From Treponema sp. (lineage in GTDB: Bacteria; Spirochaetota; Spirochaetia; Treponematales; Treponemataceae): a stretch of 27,330 nucleotides of DNA. The notes under the pieces were generated by a model that saw only the letters and a list, made by a program, of their open reading frames with translations, had not been told where the DNA came from and did not search any database. How positions within the stretch are numbered: position 1 is the stretch's first letter; each line of letters begins with the position of its first letter. A program made the position numbers and the translations under genes. Shown one piece after another: positions 15,729-25,000 of this stretch. The stretch covers positions 1-27,330 of the forward strand of contig JAGADS010000145.1 in the NCBI GenBank assembly GCA_017613485.1, in the 5' to 3' direction.

Positions 15729-17003
15729 TCAGACAAATGAAAGTGCCTGGTTCAAGTCGTCGGTAATGTCCTTGATGTTCTCTATTCCGACAGAGAAGCG
15801 TATAAGATCCGGGCTTACTCCACATGCCTCAAGCTCCGCATCCGAAAGCTGACGGTGTGTGGCTGAAGCTGGATGAAGAACGCAGGTATGGGCATCGGCT
15901 ACGTGGGTTGCAATCATTGCCACCTTAAGGTGCTTCATGAATTCTTCTGCTGCCTTTCTTCCGCCTTTAATTCCAAAAGAAACTACTCCGCATGTACCGT
16001 TCGGCATGTATTTCTGTGTAAGCTTATAGTATTTGTTGTCTGGAAGTCCCGGATAGTTTACCCAGCTTACCTTGTCGTGCTTAGAAAGGAACTGGGCGAC
16101 TGCAAGACCATTCTCACAGTGACGCTTTACCCTGACTGCAAGGGATTCAATTCCAAGGTTCAGAAGGTATGCGTTCATCGGGGCCTGAATTGAACCGAAG
16201 TCCCTCATAAGCTGTGCGGTGCATTTTGTGATGAAAGCTCCGGCATTTCCGAATTTCTCTGCGTATGTGATTCCGTGGTATGACTCATCCGGTGTACAAA
16301 GGCCTGGGAATTTATCCTTATGTGCCATCCAGTCGAATTTGCCTGAGTCGATTATGGCTCCACCGACACCTGCATCATGTCCGTCAAGATATTTTGTGGT
16401 TGAGTGGGTCACAATATCACATCCCCATTCAAACGGACGGCAGTTTATGGGTGTGGCAAAAGTGTTGTCAACAATCAGGGGGACACCGTGGGCATGTGCA
16501 ACCTTGGCAAAACGCTCTATGTCAAAAACCGTAAGTGCCGGATTAGCGATAGTCTCACCGAAAACGCATTTTGTGTTCGGCTTGAATGCGGCGTTCAGTT
16601 CCTCGTCCGTGGCATCGGGAGAAACAAAGGTAAAGTCAATTCCCATCTTGCGCATGGTCACGTTGAACAGGTTGAATGTTCCTCCGTAAATTGAAGAGGA
16701 AGCGATTACGTGGTCCCCGCAGCTTGCAATGTTGAACACTGCAAAAAAGTTTGCGGCCTGTCCTGAGGAGGTGAGCATTCCTGCCGTGCCTCCTTCCAGT
16801 TCAGTGAGTTTTGCGGCCACATAGTCGTTTGTGGGATTCTGGAGCCTTGTGTAAAAATAACCGCTTGCCTCCAGATCAAACAGCTTTGCCATGTCCTCGC
16901 TTGTGTCGTATTTGAATGTAGTGCTCTGGACGATAGGAATCATCCTTGACTCTCCGTTTTTCGGCGTGTATCCGGCCTGAATGCATTTGGTTTCCAGTTC
17001 CAT
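15729..17003 (-). CDS. metY: O-acetylhomoserine aminocarboxypropyltransferase (O-acetylhomoserine sulfhydrylase)
   Basis: The protein has 424 residues, the expected size for MetY. It is a Cys/Met-metabolism PLP enzyme that makes homocysteine from O-acetylhomoserine and sulfide (or methionine from methanethiol). Marks are SGYFYTRLQNPT (47-58), SSGQAANFFAVF (79-90), GGTFNLF (107-113), VDNTFATP (178-185), the PLP lysine Lys204 in HSTTKYLDGH, and the C-terminal IRFSVGIENIKDI. Cystathionine synthase is less likely because of the length and the GITYAEKFG insertion region. SD AGAGGA precedes the ATG. The P13-like gene ends only 19 bp upstream on the same strand, so the two may share a transcript. 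Confidence 0.9.
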   Translation of the reverse strand: MELETKCIQAGYTPKNGESRMIPIVQSTTFKYDTSEDMAKLFDLEASGYFYTRLQNPTNDYVAAKLTELEGGTAGMLTSSGQAANFFAVFNIASCGDHVIASSSIYGGTFNLFNVTMRKMGIDFTFVSPDATDEELNAAFKPNTKCVFGETIANPALTVFDIERFAKVAHAHGVPLIVDNTFATPINCRPFEWGCDIVTHSTTKYLDGHDAGVGGAIIDSGKFDWMAHKDKFPGLCTPDESYHGITYAEKFGNAGAFITKCTAQLMRDFGSIQAPMNAYLLNLGIESLAVRVKRHCENGLAVAQFLSKHDKVSWVNYPGLPDNKYYKLTQKYMPNGTCGVVSFGIKGGRKAAEEFMKHLKVAMIATHVADAHTCVLHPASATHRQLSDAELEACGVSPDLIRFSVGIENIKDITDDLNQALSFV

Positions 17004-17022
17004 AAAATCCTCTTTATATTAT

Positions 17023-17763
17023 TTAGAATGTAATGTGTGTTAATAGTCCGTATTGTGACTTGATTGGATCAATGACAGGCACAAAGCTGACTTCCGTATC
17101 ATTTATACCGAGTGCTGCCTTGAGGCTGTTGTTGTATTTGTTCTGGAAGCATATCGGCCTGATTGTTCCGAAGATTCTGTTTCCAAGCCATAAAATACAA
17201 CCTGTTGCAAATAATCCGATGCCAGCGTTAAGTAAAGCTTCCAGTTCCCCAGAGCTTGTTCCGCTCTCGCTTCCACTGCCACTTCCACTTCCGTTGGCAG
17301 CTCCTTCTGCAATAGCGACCCATGGCAGGATAACAACTCCTACTATGAACATTCCGCCTCCCACAAGCATTGAGCCATAACCGAGCAGGTCAAAGGTTAA
17401 TCCAAGACCACCGCCCAGACCGTCTCCCTGTGTAAAGGATCCTATACCGAAGCCAAGCCAGTTAAGACCGATAGCCTTGCCTTTGGATTTTTCGAATTCA
17501 TTGTAAATTGTGTTCTTTTCTCCCACGGTATAGCCTGCAGTAAGCTGTGAAATGGATTCTGCATTTTCCCAGGGCTTTTTAAGTGCATCAAGAAGTTCCT
17601 CTGGCAATTCCATAGCCGGTGTCTCTGCACTTGAGTTGCCGGTGTTTCCAGTTGAAGTGATGGAGACTGTTTCATTTTGTGCAAAAAGATCAGATGCACT
17701 CTGAGCAAGACCTGAACAGACAGCCAGTGTAAATACAGCAAAAATAGAAATAAGTTTTTTCAT
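17023..17763 (-). CDS. P13-like secreted integral membrane protein
   Basis: The protein has 246 residues with a cleavable-type signal peptide (about 1-20, ending SGLAQ). The segment GKAIGLNWLGFGIGSFTQGD (95-114), the long Gly-rich hydrophobic stretches and the C-terminal FGTIRPICFQNKYNNSLKAAL resemble the P13 channel/outer-membrane family known from Borrelia; the assignment is by eye. A Gly-Ser run (about 156-172), encoded by short tandem repeats around 17247-17305, probably forms a flexible loop. The start is secure: AAAGGAGG lies 7 bases before the ATG. A strong TGGACA/TATAAT promoter lies upstream. The metY gene follows after 19 bp. Confidence 0.65.
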   Translation of the reverse strand: MKKLISIFAVFTLAVCSGLAQSASDLFAQNETVSITSTGNTGNSSAETPAMELPEELLDALKKPWENAESISQLTAGYTVGEKNTIYNEFEKSKGKAIGLNWLGFGIGSFTQGDGLGGGLGLTFDLLGYGSMLVGGGMFIVGVVILPWVAIAEGAANGSGSGSGSESGTSSGELEALLNAGIGLFATGCILWLGNRIFGTIRPICFQNKYNNSLKAALGINDTEVSFVPVIDPIKSQYGLLTHITF

Positions 17764-17815
17764 GTTTTACCTCCTTTCGTTGTAAACAACGCTTTCGAAG
17801 CTCTCAATATAAACA

Positions 17816-17844
17816 ATTATAGAGCAAAATCTCCAAATTGTCCA
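17816..17844 (-). promoter_or_regulatory. Strong sigma-70 promoter of the P13-like gene
   Basis: On the minus strand, TGGACA (17839-17844) and a perfect TATAAT (17816-17821) are spaced 17 bp. The leader of about 45 bases contains CGTTG-TTTA-CAACG, a small hairpin directly in front of the AAAGGAGG ribosome site. Confidence 0.75.
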
Positions 17845-17896
17845 ATCTTTTAAAACATTTTCTAGAATTAAGGTTACAGGGCATTAAAAGCTAAGT

Positions 17897-18166
17897 CTAA
17901 ATACGGTGCATCTCGGTAAAGACTTTTTCTGCCATCAGGTTCACTTCTACACCAAGTGCATGTCCTTCCTCGGTAAGAAGCTTGCGTGCCTCGTCAACTG
18001 AAATGTCAGAGTTAGACATGTCCGCCATCATCATCATGACAAAATTGCCGCTGAGGATGGTCTGTGTGATGTCATCAATATTAATAGAATGGTTTGCCAA
18101 AAATGCTGAGACCCTGGCAATAATTCCGACCTTATCGGAGCCAACAACAGTAATAATCGCTTTCAT
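17897..18166 (-). CDS. ACT-domain protein, UPF0237 type
   Basis: The 89 residues are one complete ACT domain: MKAIITVVGSDKVGIIARVS (1-20), the LANHSINIDDI region and NFVMMMMADMS. This matches the small stand-alone ACT proteins of the UPF0237 family, which probably bind an amino acid or similar ligand as dimers; their role is not established. A TTGTCT/TACAAT promoter with 17-bp spacing ends 6 bp before the ATG. There is no SD, so the mRNA is probably leaderless. Confidence 0.87.
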   Translation of the reverse strand: MKAIITVVGSDKVGIIARVSAFLANHSINIDDITQTILSGNFVMMMMADMSNSDISVDEARKLLTEEGHALGVEVNLMAEKVFTEMHRI

Positions 18167-18172
18167 GTTTTC

Positions 18173-18201
18173 ATTGTACCCCAGTTTGGGCTTTTAGACA
18201 A
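18173..18201 (-). promoter_or_regulatory. Promoter of the ACT-domain gene, leaderless geometry
   Basis: On the minus strand, TTGTCT and TACAAT are separated by 17 bp, followed by six bases (GAAAAC) and then the ATG. The layout is the same as at ptsN and lysA. Confidence 0.6.
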
Positions 18202-18209
18202 GATAGGGG

Positions 18210-18252
18210 AGTTGAAAGTGGAAGAGTGAAAGATGAAAGATGAGAGTTGAGA
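18210..18252 (+). repeat. Degenerate heptamer array, consensus AGTTGAR
   Basis: Six consecutive 7-bp units with variants such as AGTTGAA, AGTGGAA, AGATGAA, AGATGAG and AGTTGAG. The same consensus recurs in reverse orientation at 26891-26945 and as a single unit at 18662-18668. It lies upstream of the ACT gene promoter. Confidence 0.75.
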
Positions 18253-18298
18253 GATTTTCTGGGGTTCTAAAGAGGTGACGTTGTTTTCTGAATTGGAT

Positions 18299-18350
18299 GT
18301 TAGCTTCCTTGGATGATGTCCTTTTCTTCCTCCGTCAGGTTGTAGACATA
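18299..18350 (-). pseudogene. Relic of the 3' end of an Eco57I-like methylase gene
   Basis: The minus strand encodes YNLTEEEKDIIQGS followed by a stop, nearly identical to the C-terminus YNLTEEEKNIIRGS of the methylase at 18716. At DNA level 46 of 48 bases match between 18299-18346 and 18715-18762. Similarity stops abruptly next to the antitoxin-like gene, so only the last 15 or so codons survive. Confidence 0.8.
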
Positions 18351-18569
18351 TTAAACTAACTGATTTTTCATGATTGGCTTTAAAACGGATAGAAGTTCTT
18401 CTGCGCTTTCGTCTCCTTCCCATGAAAGCTTTAAGAACTTCTCTGCTGGAGTTTCTTCATCTTCGTTTTCGTCCACAACAATTAGGACTTGCTGCCGTGG
18501 CTTAAAATCAAAATGTTGAAGGGGAATAAAGTTCTTCCCATCATAATACGCTTTTACTGCTGTCATCAT
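18351..18569 (-). CDS. Orphan antitoxin-like small protein
   Basis: The protein has 72 residues. The N-terminus TAVKAYYDGKNFIPLQHFDF and the strand QQVLIVVDEN resemble the short DNA-binding antitoxins of type II modules (AF2212/DUF104-like start). The acidic tail (ETPAEKFLKLSWEGDESAEELL) resembles antitoxin toxin-neutralising tails. The assignment is by appearance. The SD GGAGG lies 7-10 bases before two adjacent ATG codons. No toxin gene follows: the stop is directly abutted by the methylase relic. The gene is flanked by a 48-bp direct repeat, so it may be a small inserted cassette or a decayed toxin-antitoxin pair. Confidence 0.65.
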   Translation of the reverse strand: MMTAVKAYYDGKNFIPLQHFDFKPRQQVLIVVDENEDEETPAEKFLKLSWEGDESAEELLSVLKPIMKNQLV

Positions 18570-18599
18570 GTCGCAACCTCCACTCTAAAATCTATCTAC

Positions 18600-18608
18600 A
18601 GTATAGCA
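18600..18608 (-). promoter_or_regulatory. Extended -10 promoter of the antitoxin-like gene
   Basis: On the minus strand TGCTATACT gives a TG-extended -10 element about 31 bp before the ATG at 18569; the -35 is weak. The leader includes a clear SD. Confidence 0.5.
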
Positions 18609-18661
18609 CATTTAGAAGAGAATTGCATTATGTTTTAGCGTAGAGATTGATTTTTTTTGTA

Positions 18662-18705
18662 AGTTGAAAGTTTGTCACACGGATTCGAAACGGCTACGCC
18701 GTTTC
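18662..18705. repeat. Composite repeat: heptamer unit, TGTCACACGGATTC motif and 8-bp hairpin
   Basis: AGTTGAA (18662-18668) is followed by TGTCACACGGATTC, which recurs in reverse orientation at about 10-23, and then by the hairpin GAAACGGC-TAC-GCCGTTTC (18687-18705). It begins 11 bp after the methylase stop, in the position of a terminator, but no T-run follows on the minus strand. Confidence 0.55.
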
Positions 18706-18715
18706 CAGATATGGG

Positions 18716-21700
18716 TTAGCTTCCTCGGATGATGTTCTTTTCTTCCTCCGTCAGGTTGTAGAGGGTGTAGACTAGCTCGTCGATTTGGGACTCGAGGTCT
18801 GATGTGTCGGCGTTGATGTCCAATTTTTTTGCGGCAAGGATTTTATCGACTAGGGCGATGATGGGTTGTTGTTGATTTTTTTGTATCTTAGGTATATATA
18901 GCTTTCGAATATTTATTGGTTTTACCTGTGCAAACCCTCTACCTTTTTCTTGGGTGAAATTTTTATATAAATAATTTGTAGCTTTTGAGTTTAATACACC
19001 AGTTATATATTTGTAATCATATTTATTGGAATTCAATTTCAATACTAAGACACTATCAATTACAAACCATCCATCCTCATCATAAGTGCATCGTATGGAA
19101 TCTGACGTTTGTCGGAAAATAATTTTTGGTTCTAAAAATAATTTTTCATATCTAGAACGATTCATAGAATACCATGGTAGGATGCCTGTTTTGCATTCAC
19201 TGCGTTTTGACAATTTTGATTTAAATGGGAGTAAATAGGTTTCGATATTAGGATTGTTTTCTATATCAAAATCTCTTGTTGTATAGATTATTATTTTATT
19301 GTCACTTTTTATAACGTATTTATCCATTTCATATCCATTCAATACTTTATATAAATGTTTTTTCTCAAGACGATGTTTTTGAGCTTCCTTTTTGTCAATG
19401 CAAAAGATTTTATTTCCACCAGTCGAAATACCGCAGGCCATTTCTTCAAGTAATGGATCTAGTAAATCACCATTTGATTTTATTTTATCAAATAAACTGA
19501 TTCCTTCAGATGACATTCCTAGAACAAAACCCGGAATTTTTCTCTGTTTTTCTGTATCAAGTTTGATAATACTAGAAACCCAATCAATTGTTTCAATGTT
19601 TTTTTCCCTATAATCTGAGTAATGAATTTTATAAGATGAGGTTTGGTTTATTTTTTTCGAAATAAAAATTCCAGTCGGTACATCAGCGTTTTCAAATGCA
19701 TTATCACCAAGGTTTATTGCTCTTAACAATGTATTTGAAAACATTAAAAGCTCTCTTGTCTTCTGATTTTCGTTTTGATAAAAAAGATTATTAGGAGTGA
19801 TAAATGATGCAATGCCTTCTTTTCTAATTAATTTAAAAGCTAATGATATGAAATAGCAAAAGGATTCAGGAGTTCTCATGTGAACATCAGAGTATAGAGT
19901 TTTGAAGGTTATTTTGTTTTCTTCTGATAGTGATGCACCATACGGTGGATTCCCAATCACGATGTCAAATCCGTTTTTATCAGGGCGGTTGAATACGTCG
20001 CTGAACCAGGTGTGCCAGAGGAAGAAGTCGCTGTTTGAGTGTAAGTCTATGGACTCAAGCTTCTTTATTGTGGCGGGCGGCAGCTGTCGGTCTTTCAGAA
20101 GCTGAATTACTTTTTCACGAATCTGCTTTCGGATTTTTGCCTTTGCAATGTGGTCGCTTGGAATGTAGAATCCGTCAATTGCATCCCGGAGCTGCTGAAT
20201 GATTTCCGCGTTGTCAAAAAGTTCATCGTTGCTTTTTGTCAGCTTGCTCAGATCTATTCCCTCGTAGCTTTCAAGAAGACTGTTGCCCTGCATGATTTTG
20301 TAGTCAAGGTTGGGGAGTGGAATGGGTTCTTTTTCATCAACGATAATTGCAAGCCAGAAACGTAGTCGGGCAATGTCAACGGCACCTTTTTCTATATCAA
20401 CGCCATAAATATTTTCCCTTACTATCTGTTTTTTAATTTCTGCCGCATCCTCATTTTCTCCCAGAGCAAGGCGACAGGCAAAGAGTTCATTTAGCATGCC
20501 CATGGGAAAGGCTCCGGAACCTACTGCTGGATCGCATATTTTTACTGATTTAAGTTTTTGTATAAGCTCTTTCCTTTCTGTATCGTTAAAATCTGCAACA
20601 TGATTTGTCACAAGTGAGCGGATTTTGTCGTTGTCACCAAGATATGCAATTAAGCTTTCACGACACATGTACTGGACGATTTCCTTTGGAGTGTAGAATG
20701 CTCCCTTGTCCTTGTTGTCCTCAAGCAGGTTTTCAAAAATCTTGCCAAGCATTTCGGGCTCAACACCAATTTCCATGTCAGCAGGATCTGTTTCGTCAAT
20801 CGTAAAGTTGTATCGGGCAAAAAAATCCAAAAGGCCACAGCTTTCTGTAAAAGGATAGGGTTCTTTTGTCCAGTCCTTTTTGTCGTTGAATGTCCTTTCC
20901 TTTTCTGCCTTTGCCGGATTAGAAAACATTTCCTTTGGAAATTTGATGTCTATGGAATCAAGAATGTCATCTTCAAAGAGACCTCCGTTTAAATACGGAA
21001 TCTGCTTAAAATCATCAAGTAAACTTACATCCCATTCTTTAGAGTTGAAAATTTTTTTTCTGTCCCTTATATCCGTGTTCAACATGCCGAAGAAAAGCGG
21101 TTCCAAAACTTTTTTCAAAAAGTCATTTTTGTATTTTGTGGATGAAAACAAATACATGAGAAAATTTTTGTTGCCTCTTCCCCAAGAATCATTTTCTTCA
21201 ACTCCCAACCAGCCTTTTTTCTGAAGAAACTGGAGGAATACAAGACGGCCCATAAACTTCTTTACGTAGTCCCGGACATATTTACATGCAAGGTCATAAT
21301 CACCGCAAGCGATTTTTTTGAATTGACTGAATATCTTTGTGTTTTCCTTGCTTACAGACTTCCGCTCGTATTTTCCCTTTTTGCCGGTTTTCACATAACG
21401 GTTTCCAGTTATGTATTGGACAAAATCTTCGTAGAACACTTTGTATTCATTAAAGAACTGCTTGCTTACAACTTCCAAGGCGAAACGGCTTTTCAAATCT
21501 TCTAGAACCGTTATTTCCCTGCCGTTTTCTGTATGCCTGTTTATGGGCCCCTTTTTAAATAGCATTGTCTGTGGAGTATGTGCCTTACATTCTGCTCCTA
21601 GTCTAAATGAAAACCTTCTTGGGTTTGAGTAAAGAGGTTTTACTTTGTCATTTACAACTTCATAATCTGTTGTGATAAGTGAAAGACGCCAGTTGTGTGA

Positions 21701-21991
21701 TTTGTTTGAATAAAAGACTACCAGGGCATTTTGGTTGTAACCGTATTTTTTCATGAGGGATACTACTTCCCGTGTGAGGGTAACTCGCGGATCCCTTTTG
21801 CTTTTTGTCCGGAATTCATATACATCAAGATTCAGGCTTTTACATGTTCCAAGCTTATAACCTTCTTCTATATTTGTGTAATCAAAGTAAGCCTGCTGTT
21901 TTTTTGGGGAATAATCCTCTGGAAGAAAATCATAAATAAAATCTGCAAACGTTTTGGGGTCGTAGTCCTGTTTTACTTCAAATGTCTTCAT
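18716..21991 (-). CDS. Large Eco57I/TaqI-like adenine-N6 DNA methylase (type IIG-like) paired with the helicase
   Basis: The protein has 1091 residues. The N-terminal region (1-150) resembles that of stand-alone Eco57I-methylase-domain proteins; LDVYEFRTKSKRDPRV (55-70) could be a nuclease-like or recognition element, but no convincing PD-(D/E)xK set is seen. The helical region 220-420 precedes FYTPKEIVQYM (432-442). SAM motif DPAVGSGAF (487-495) and catalytic NPPY (681-684) are intact. The C-terminal part (about 870-1060; CGISTGGNKIF, then FAQVKPINIRKLYIPK) is a TaqI-like target-recognition domain. The SD TAGGAGA lies near the helicase stop, and only 13 bp separate the two genes. The methylated site is unknown. 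Confidence 0.88.
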   Translation of the reverse strand: MKTFEVKQDYDPKTFADFIYDFLPEDYSPKKQQAYFDYTNIEEGYKLGTCKSLNLDVYEFRTKSKRDPRVTLTREVVSLMKKYGYNQNALVVFYSNKSHNWRLSLITTDYEVVNDKVKPLYSNPRRFSFRLGAECKAHTPQTMLFKKGPINRHTENGREITVLEDLKSRFALEVVSKQFFNEYKVFYEDFVQYITGNRYVKTGKKGKYERKSVSKENTKIFSQFKKIACGDYDLACKYVRDYVKKFMGRLVFLQFLQKKGWLGVEENDSWGRGNKNFLMYLFSSTKYKNDFLKKVLEPLFFGMLNTDIRDRKKIFNSKEWDVSLLDDFKQIPYLNGGLFEDDILDSIDIKFPKEMFSNPAKAEKERTFNDKKDWTKEPYPFTESCGLLDFFARYNFTIDETDPADMEIGVEPEMLGKIFENLLEDNKDKGAFYTPKEIVQYMCRESLIAYLGDNDKIRSLVTNHVADFNDTERKELIQKLKSVKICDPAVGSGAFPMGMLNELFACRLALGENEDAAEIKKQIVRENIYGVDIEKGAVDIARLRFWLAIIVDEKEPIPLPNLDYKIMQGNSLLESYEGIDLSKLTKSNDELFDNAEIIQQLRDAIDGFYIPSDHIAKAKIRKQIREKVIQLLKDRQLPPATIKKLESIDLHSNSDFFLWHTWFSDVFNRPDKNGFDIVIGNPPYGASLSEENKITFKTLYSDVHMRTPESFCYFISLAFKLIRKEGIASFITPNNLFYQNENQKTRELLMFSNTLLRAINLGDNAFENADVPTGIFISKKINQTSSYKIHYSDYREKNIETIDWVSSIIKLDTEKQRKIPGFVLGMSSEGISLFDKIKSNGDLLDPLLEEMACGISTGGNKIFCIDKKEAQKHRLEKKHLYKVLNGYEMDKYVIKSDNKIIIYTTRDFDIENNPNIETYLLPFKSKLSKRSECKTGILPWYSMNRSRYEKLFLEPKIIFRQTSDSIRCTYDEDGWFVIDSVLVLKLNSNKYDYKYITGVLNSKATNYLYKNFTQEKGRGFAQVKPINIRKLYIPKIQKNQQQPIIALVDKILAAKKLDINADTSDLESQIDELVYTLYNLTEEEKNIIRGS

Positions 21992-22004
21992 GCCTCATGT
22001 TCTC

Positions 22005-25000
22005 CTATTTAAGCTCTTCTGCTAGTAATATGGTCTCTGGTTCTGAACCAACTTTATGTTCTTTTTCAATTAGTGAATTAAGATATGAAGCCGGGATGAT
22101 TTCTTTTATTTGCTCCAAAGCATCTGCATCTTTGACCTTTATGCGGGAGATTTTTCTTACATAGAATTCAGGTATGGAATCCCAGCTGATGGCATCCATA
22201 ATTGCTTCCAAATATTCTGAGTCACTTTCTTTTTGGACGGAGTTTTTTAAGAATCCCAAATTTTTACAGGCATCCTGGCTTGTCTGACTGTTTCTTATGG
22301 ATGACTTTACAAGTCCGCTTTCTGTCTTTGCCTTTTCGTACATCGGGTAGAAAGCATCGGAAACTGTGTAGCCTTTTTCATCTTTCTTGGATTTAAATAA
22401 AGTCAATGCCTGCTGTGGACTGACCATGGTTGTTGAGCCGTCTTGAGCAGTAAAACAGAATCTAAAGGAATCTCCTTTCTTAGAAAACAAAAGCACCCCT
22501 TTTTCCTGTATGTCTTCAAAAAGTTCCTGCGAAAGTAAATCCTGCCTTGAAAGGTTGTAATTTACATTTTTACGTCCGATTCTGCATCTTTGCGGCAAGT
22601 CGATTGCGGCGTTCAGAATTTCAGGTTCATTTTTCCGGATGGCAGAAAGTTCGTTTTTAAACTCAACATCCCAAGAAGCGGAATTTGCATTGTTCTGTGC
22701 ATCCGTAAATTCTTTGCCAAGATAGCCTTCAATTGTCTCATCTTCTGTAAGGATTTTTGTGTCGGCTCCCAGGATGGCTTGAAAGAGTTTCATCTTAAAA
22801 GTTGAAATTTCTGCCGTGTGGCTGATTTCTTCTCCGGTTGCAGTTGGAAAAAAGTTGTAAATATAAAGCTCGTCAAATACTTTTTTGTTTATTCGGTTGA
22901 TTCGGCCCACTCGCTGAATGACTCTTGTAGGATTATAAGAAATGTCATAGTTGTAGATTGTTCCTGCCCTATGAAGGCTGAATCCTTCGGAGATTGCATC
23001 AGTTGCCACAAGGACATCGTAATCGTCTTTTTGTAATTCTTTTGGATAACCGGCATCAAAGTTTGAGCGGATTAGATCCCTGTTGGTTTTAGATGCTACC
23101 TTGGAGGAATACATCATTACCTGAAGGCCATCTTTTTTGAAATTTTCTGTCAGATAATCTGCAGTGTCAGAAAATTCTGTAAAGATGATGACCTTTCTGT
23201 CAGGTTCTTTCTTTAAGGATGATTTTATCTTTGATTCTATGGATTTTAGTTTTGGATCATTTTCAATCTTTTCCCACTGTGAAAGAAACCCGTCTATAAG
23301 CTTGATGTCAGAATCCAAGTCCTTTATAAAATCTTCCCTTACATCGGCTGCATCGATATACCAAATTCCTTTTTGATTTTCCTTTGACATGGTGCATTGG
23401 AATATTTCATCGGTACCGGAAAAAAGACCGTCCTCGTCATCTCCTAGAATTGCCTTAAGGTCATCTACATCAGGAAGTTTCGCTTTCTTTGCCATAGGTA
23501 TTCTTTCAAATTCTACAAACCATCGGCGCAATGTATCCATGGATTTCTTTGTGTTTTTAAGCGTCTGAATAAAACTGTACTTGGAGCTTTCAAAACGTCT
23601 TACCAAAAGCTGCTTCATGAATTCCGCCATATTCCTCTGACCGGAACTGAAGTTTTCCACATCATCAAAATACTGCGAATACTTTTTGACAAGCTTTTTA
23701 TCAAGGTTAGACTTTTCTTTAGATTCAAATTTTAGATATGTAAGGGGTTTGTAACGCGCTCCCTTGAATCCACTTTCTTCGTTTGTAAGCTGTTCCAAAG
23801 TCTGTATATACAAATCTGAAAGGTCTCCCAGTTCATAGTTCTGTGATTTGGGAGGTTTTACATCTGAAAACAAAATGTTTTGAGCCTTTAGATCCGCCTG
23901 ATAATCATCTAGTTTTTCCAAATCAACTCGGGTCCTTCTTATGACGACGGGCGCAAGAATAGCTCGTATTTTTTCAGCTAGTTCACTGGACTTTTCATTA
24001 AACTCTTTTTCTGTTGATTTTTTTATTCTGTGCTCTTTTTTCAAGTCATCGTATTCTTTGGCAAGTACCGCCATTTGGTCTGAAAGGTTGTTTACAGTTT
24101 GAATTGTAGAGCGTGCCGGAATCTGGAACAATTTAATTAAGGAGAATATGTCTTCCGGCCTGTTGTTGAATGGAGTTGCCGAAAGAAGGATGACTTGGTT
24201 TCCAGCACAAAGCTGATGGAGATAACCATACGCTTCCGTATTCTCACTACGGTATCGATGGGCTTCGTCTATGATGATTACCAAATCGGAATAGTTTTTA
24301 TTTTCATAAGCGGCTTCTTCAAGTTTACCCGAAGTATAAATCTTACATCCCCTCAAGCCAAAATCAGCGGCATAATCCGTCCATTGAGACTTTAAATGCG
24401 GCGGTGTAATGATTATTGTCCTTTTATCAAGGTTTGCGGCAATGGCACTGGCAATAACAGATTTTCCGAGTCCTACGACGTCAGCAACAATACAGCCGGA
24501 ATGTTTCTTTACCTTTGCAACTCCTTCCCGTATTGCGTCAACCTGATATGAGACGTCAAAAAACTGATTCATCCTGTCGTGGGTAATCTCTTTAGGAGTT
24601 TTGATGTAATCCTTTGTTTCCTTAAAGTATTCATATAATACGCGCACGTACATCAGATATGGAGTTGGAAGGGTTTCAAGCCAGGTATGCTCAAGGACTA
24701 GGGATTTGAACTCATCTTTGTTGTCTTGATTAACCAAAGAAATTGAATCTTCCCATAAAGCATCGAAAATCTCTTTTCCATCTTTAAAATCATTATCATC
24801 CTGCAAATAAACGTTTATTTCATTCCGAGCCTTAAAGCCCTGAATTGAAAAGTTGCTTGAGCCAACAATCAGTTTGCTTTCGTCAAGATTGTTTTCACGA
24901 TTCTTGATGTAAAACAGATACATCTTTGCATGATTCGGATCCTTTGTTTTTCTTACTTCAAGTGTACCGTTTTCCAGCTTTTCACAAAAAACATGATATG

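Noticed and set aside
18210..18252. Heptamer array as a possible CRISPR
   Set aside because: Units are 7 bp with no spacers, and no cas genes are present.
18687..18705. Hairpin after the methylase gene as a Rho-independent terminator
   Set aside because: The stem is good but no T-run follows on the transcribed strand, so it is listed as a repeat element.
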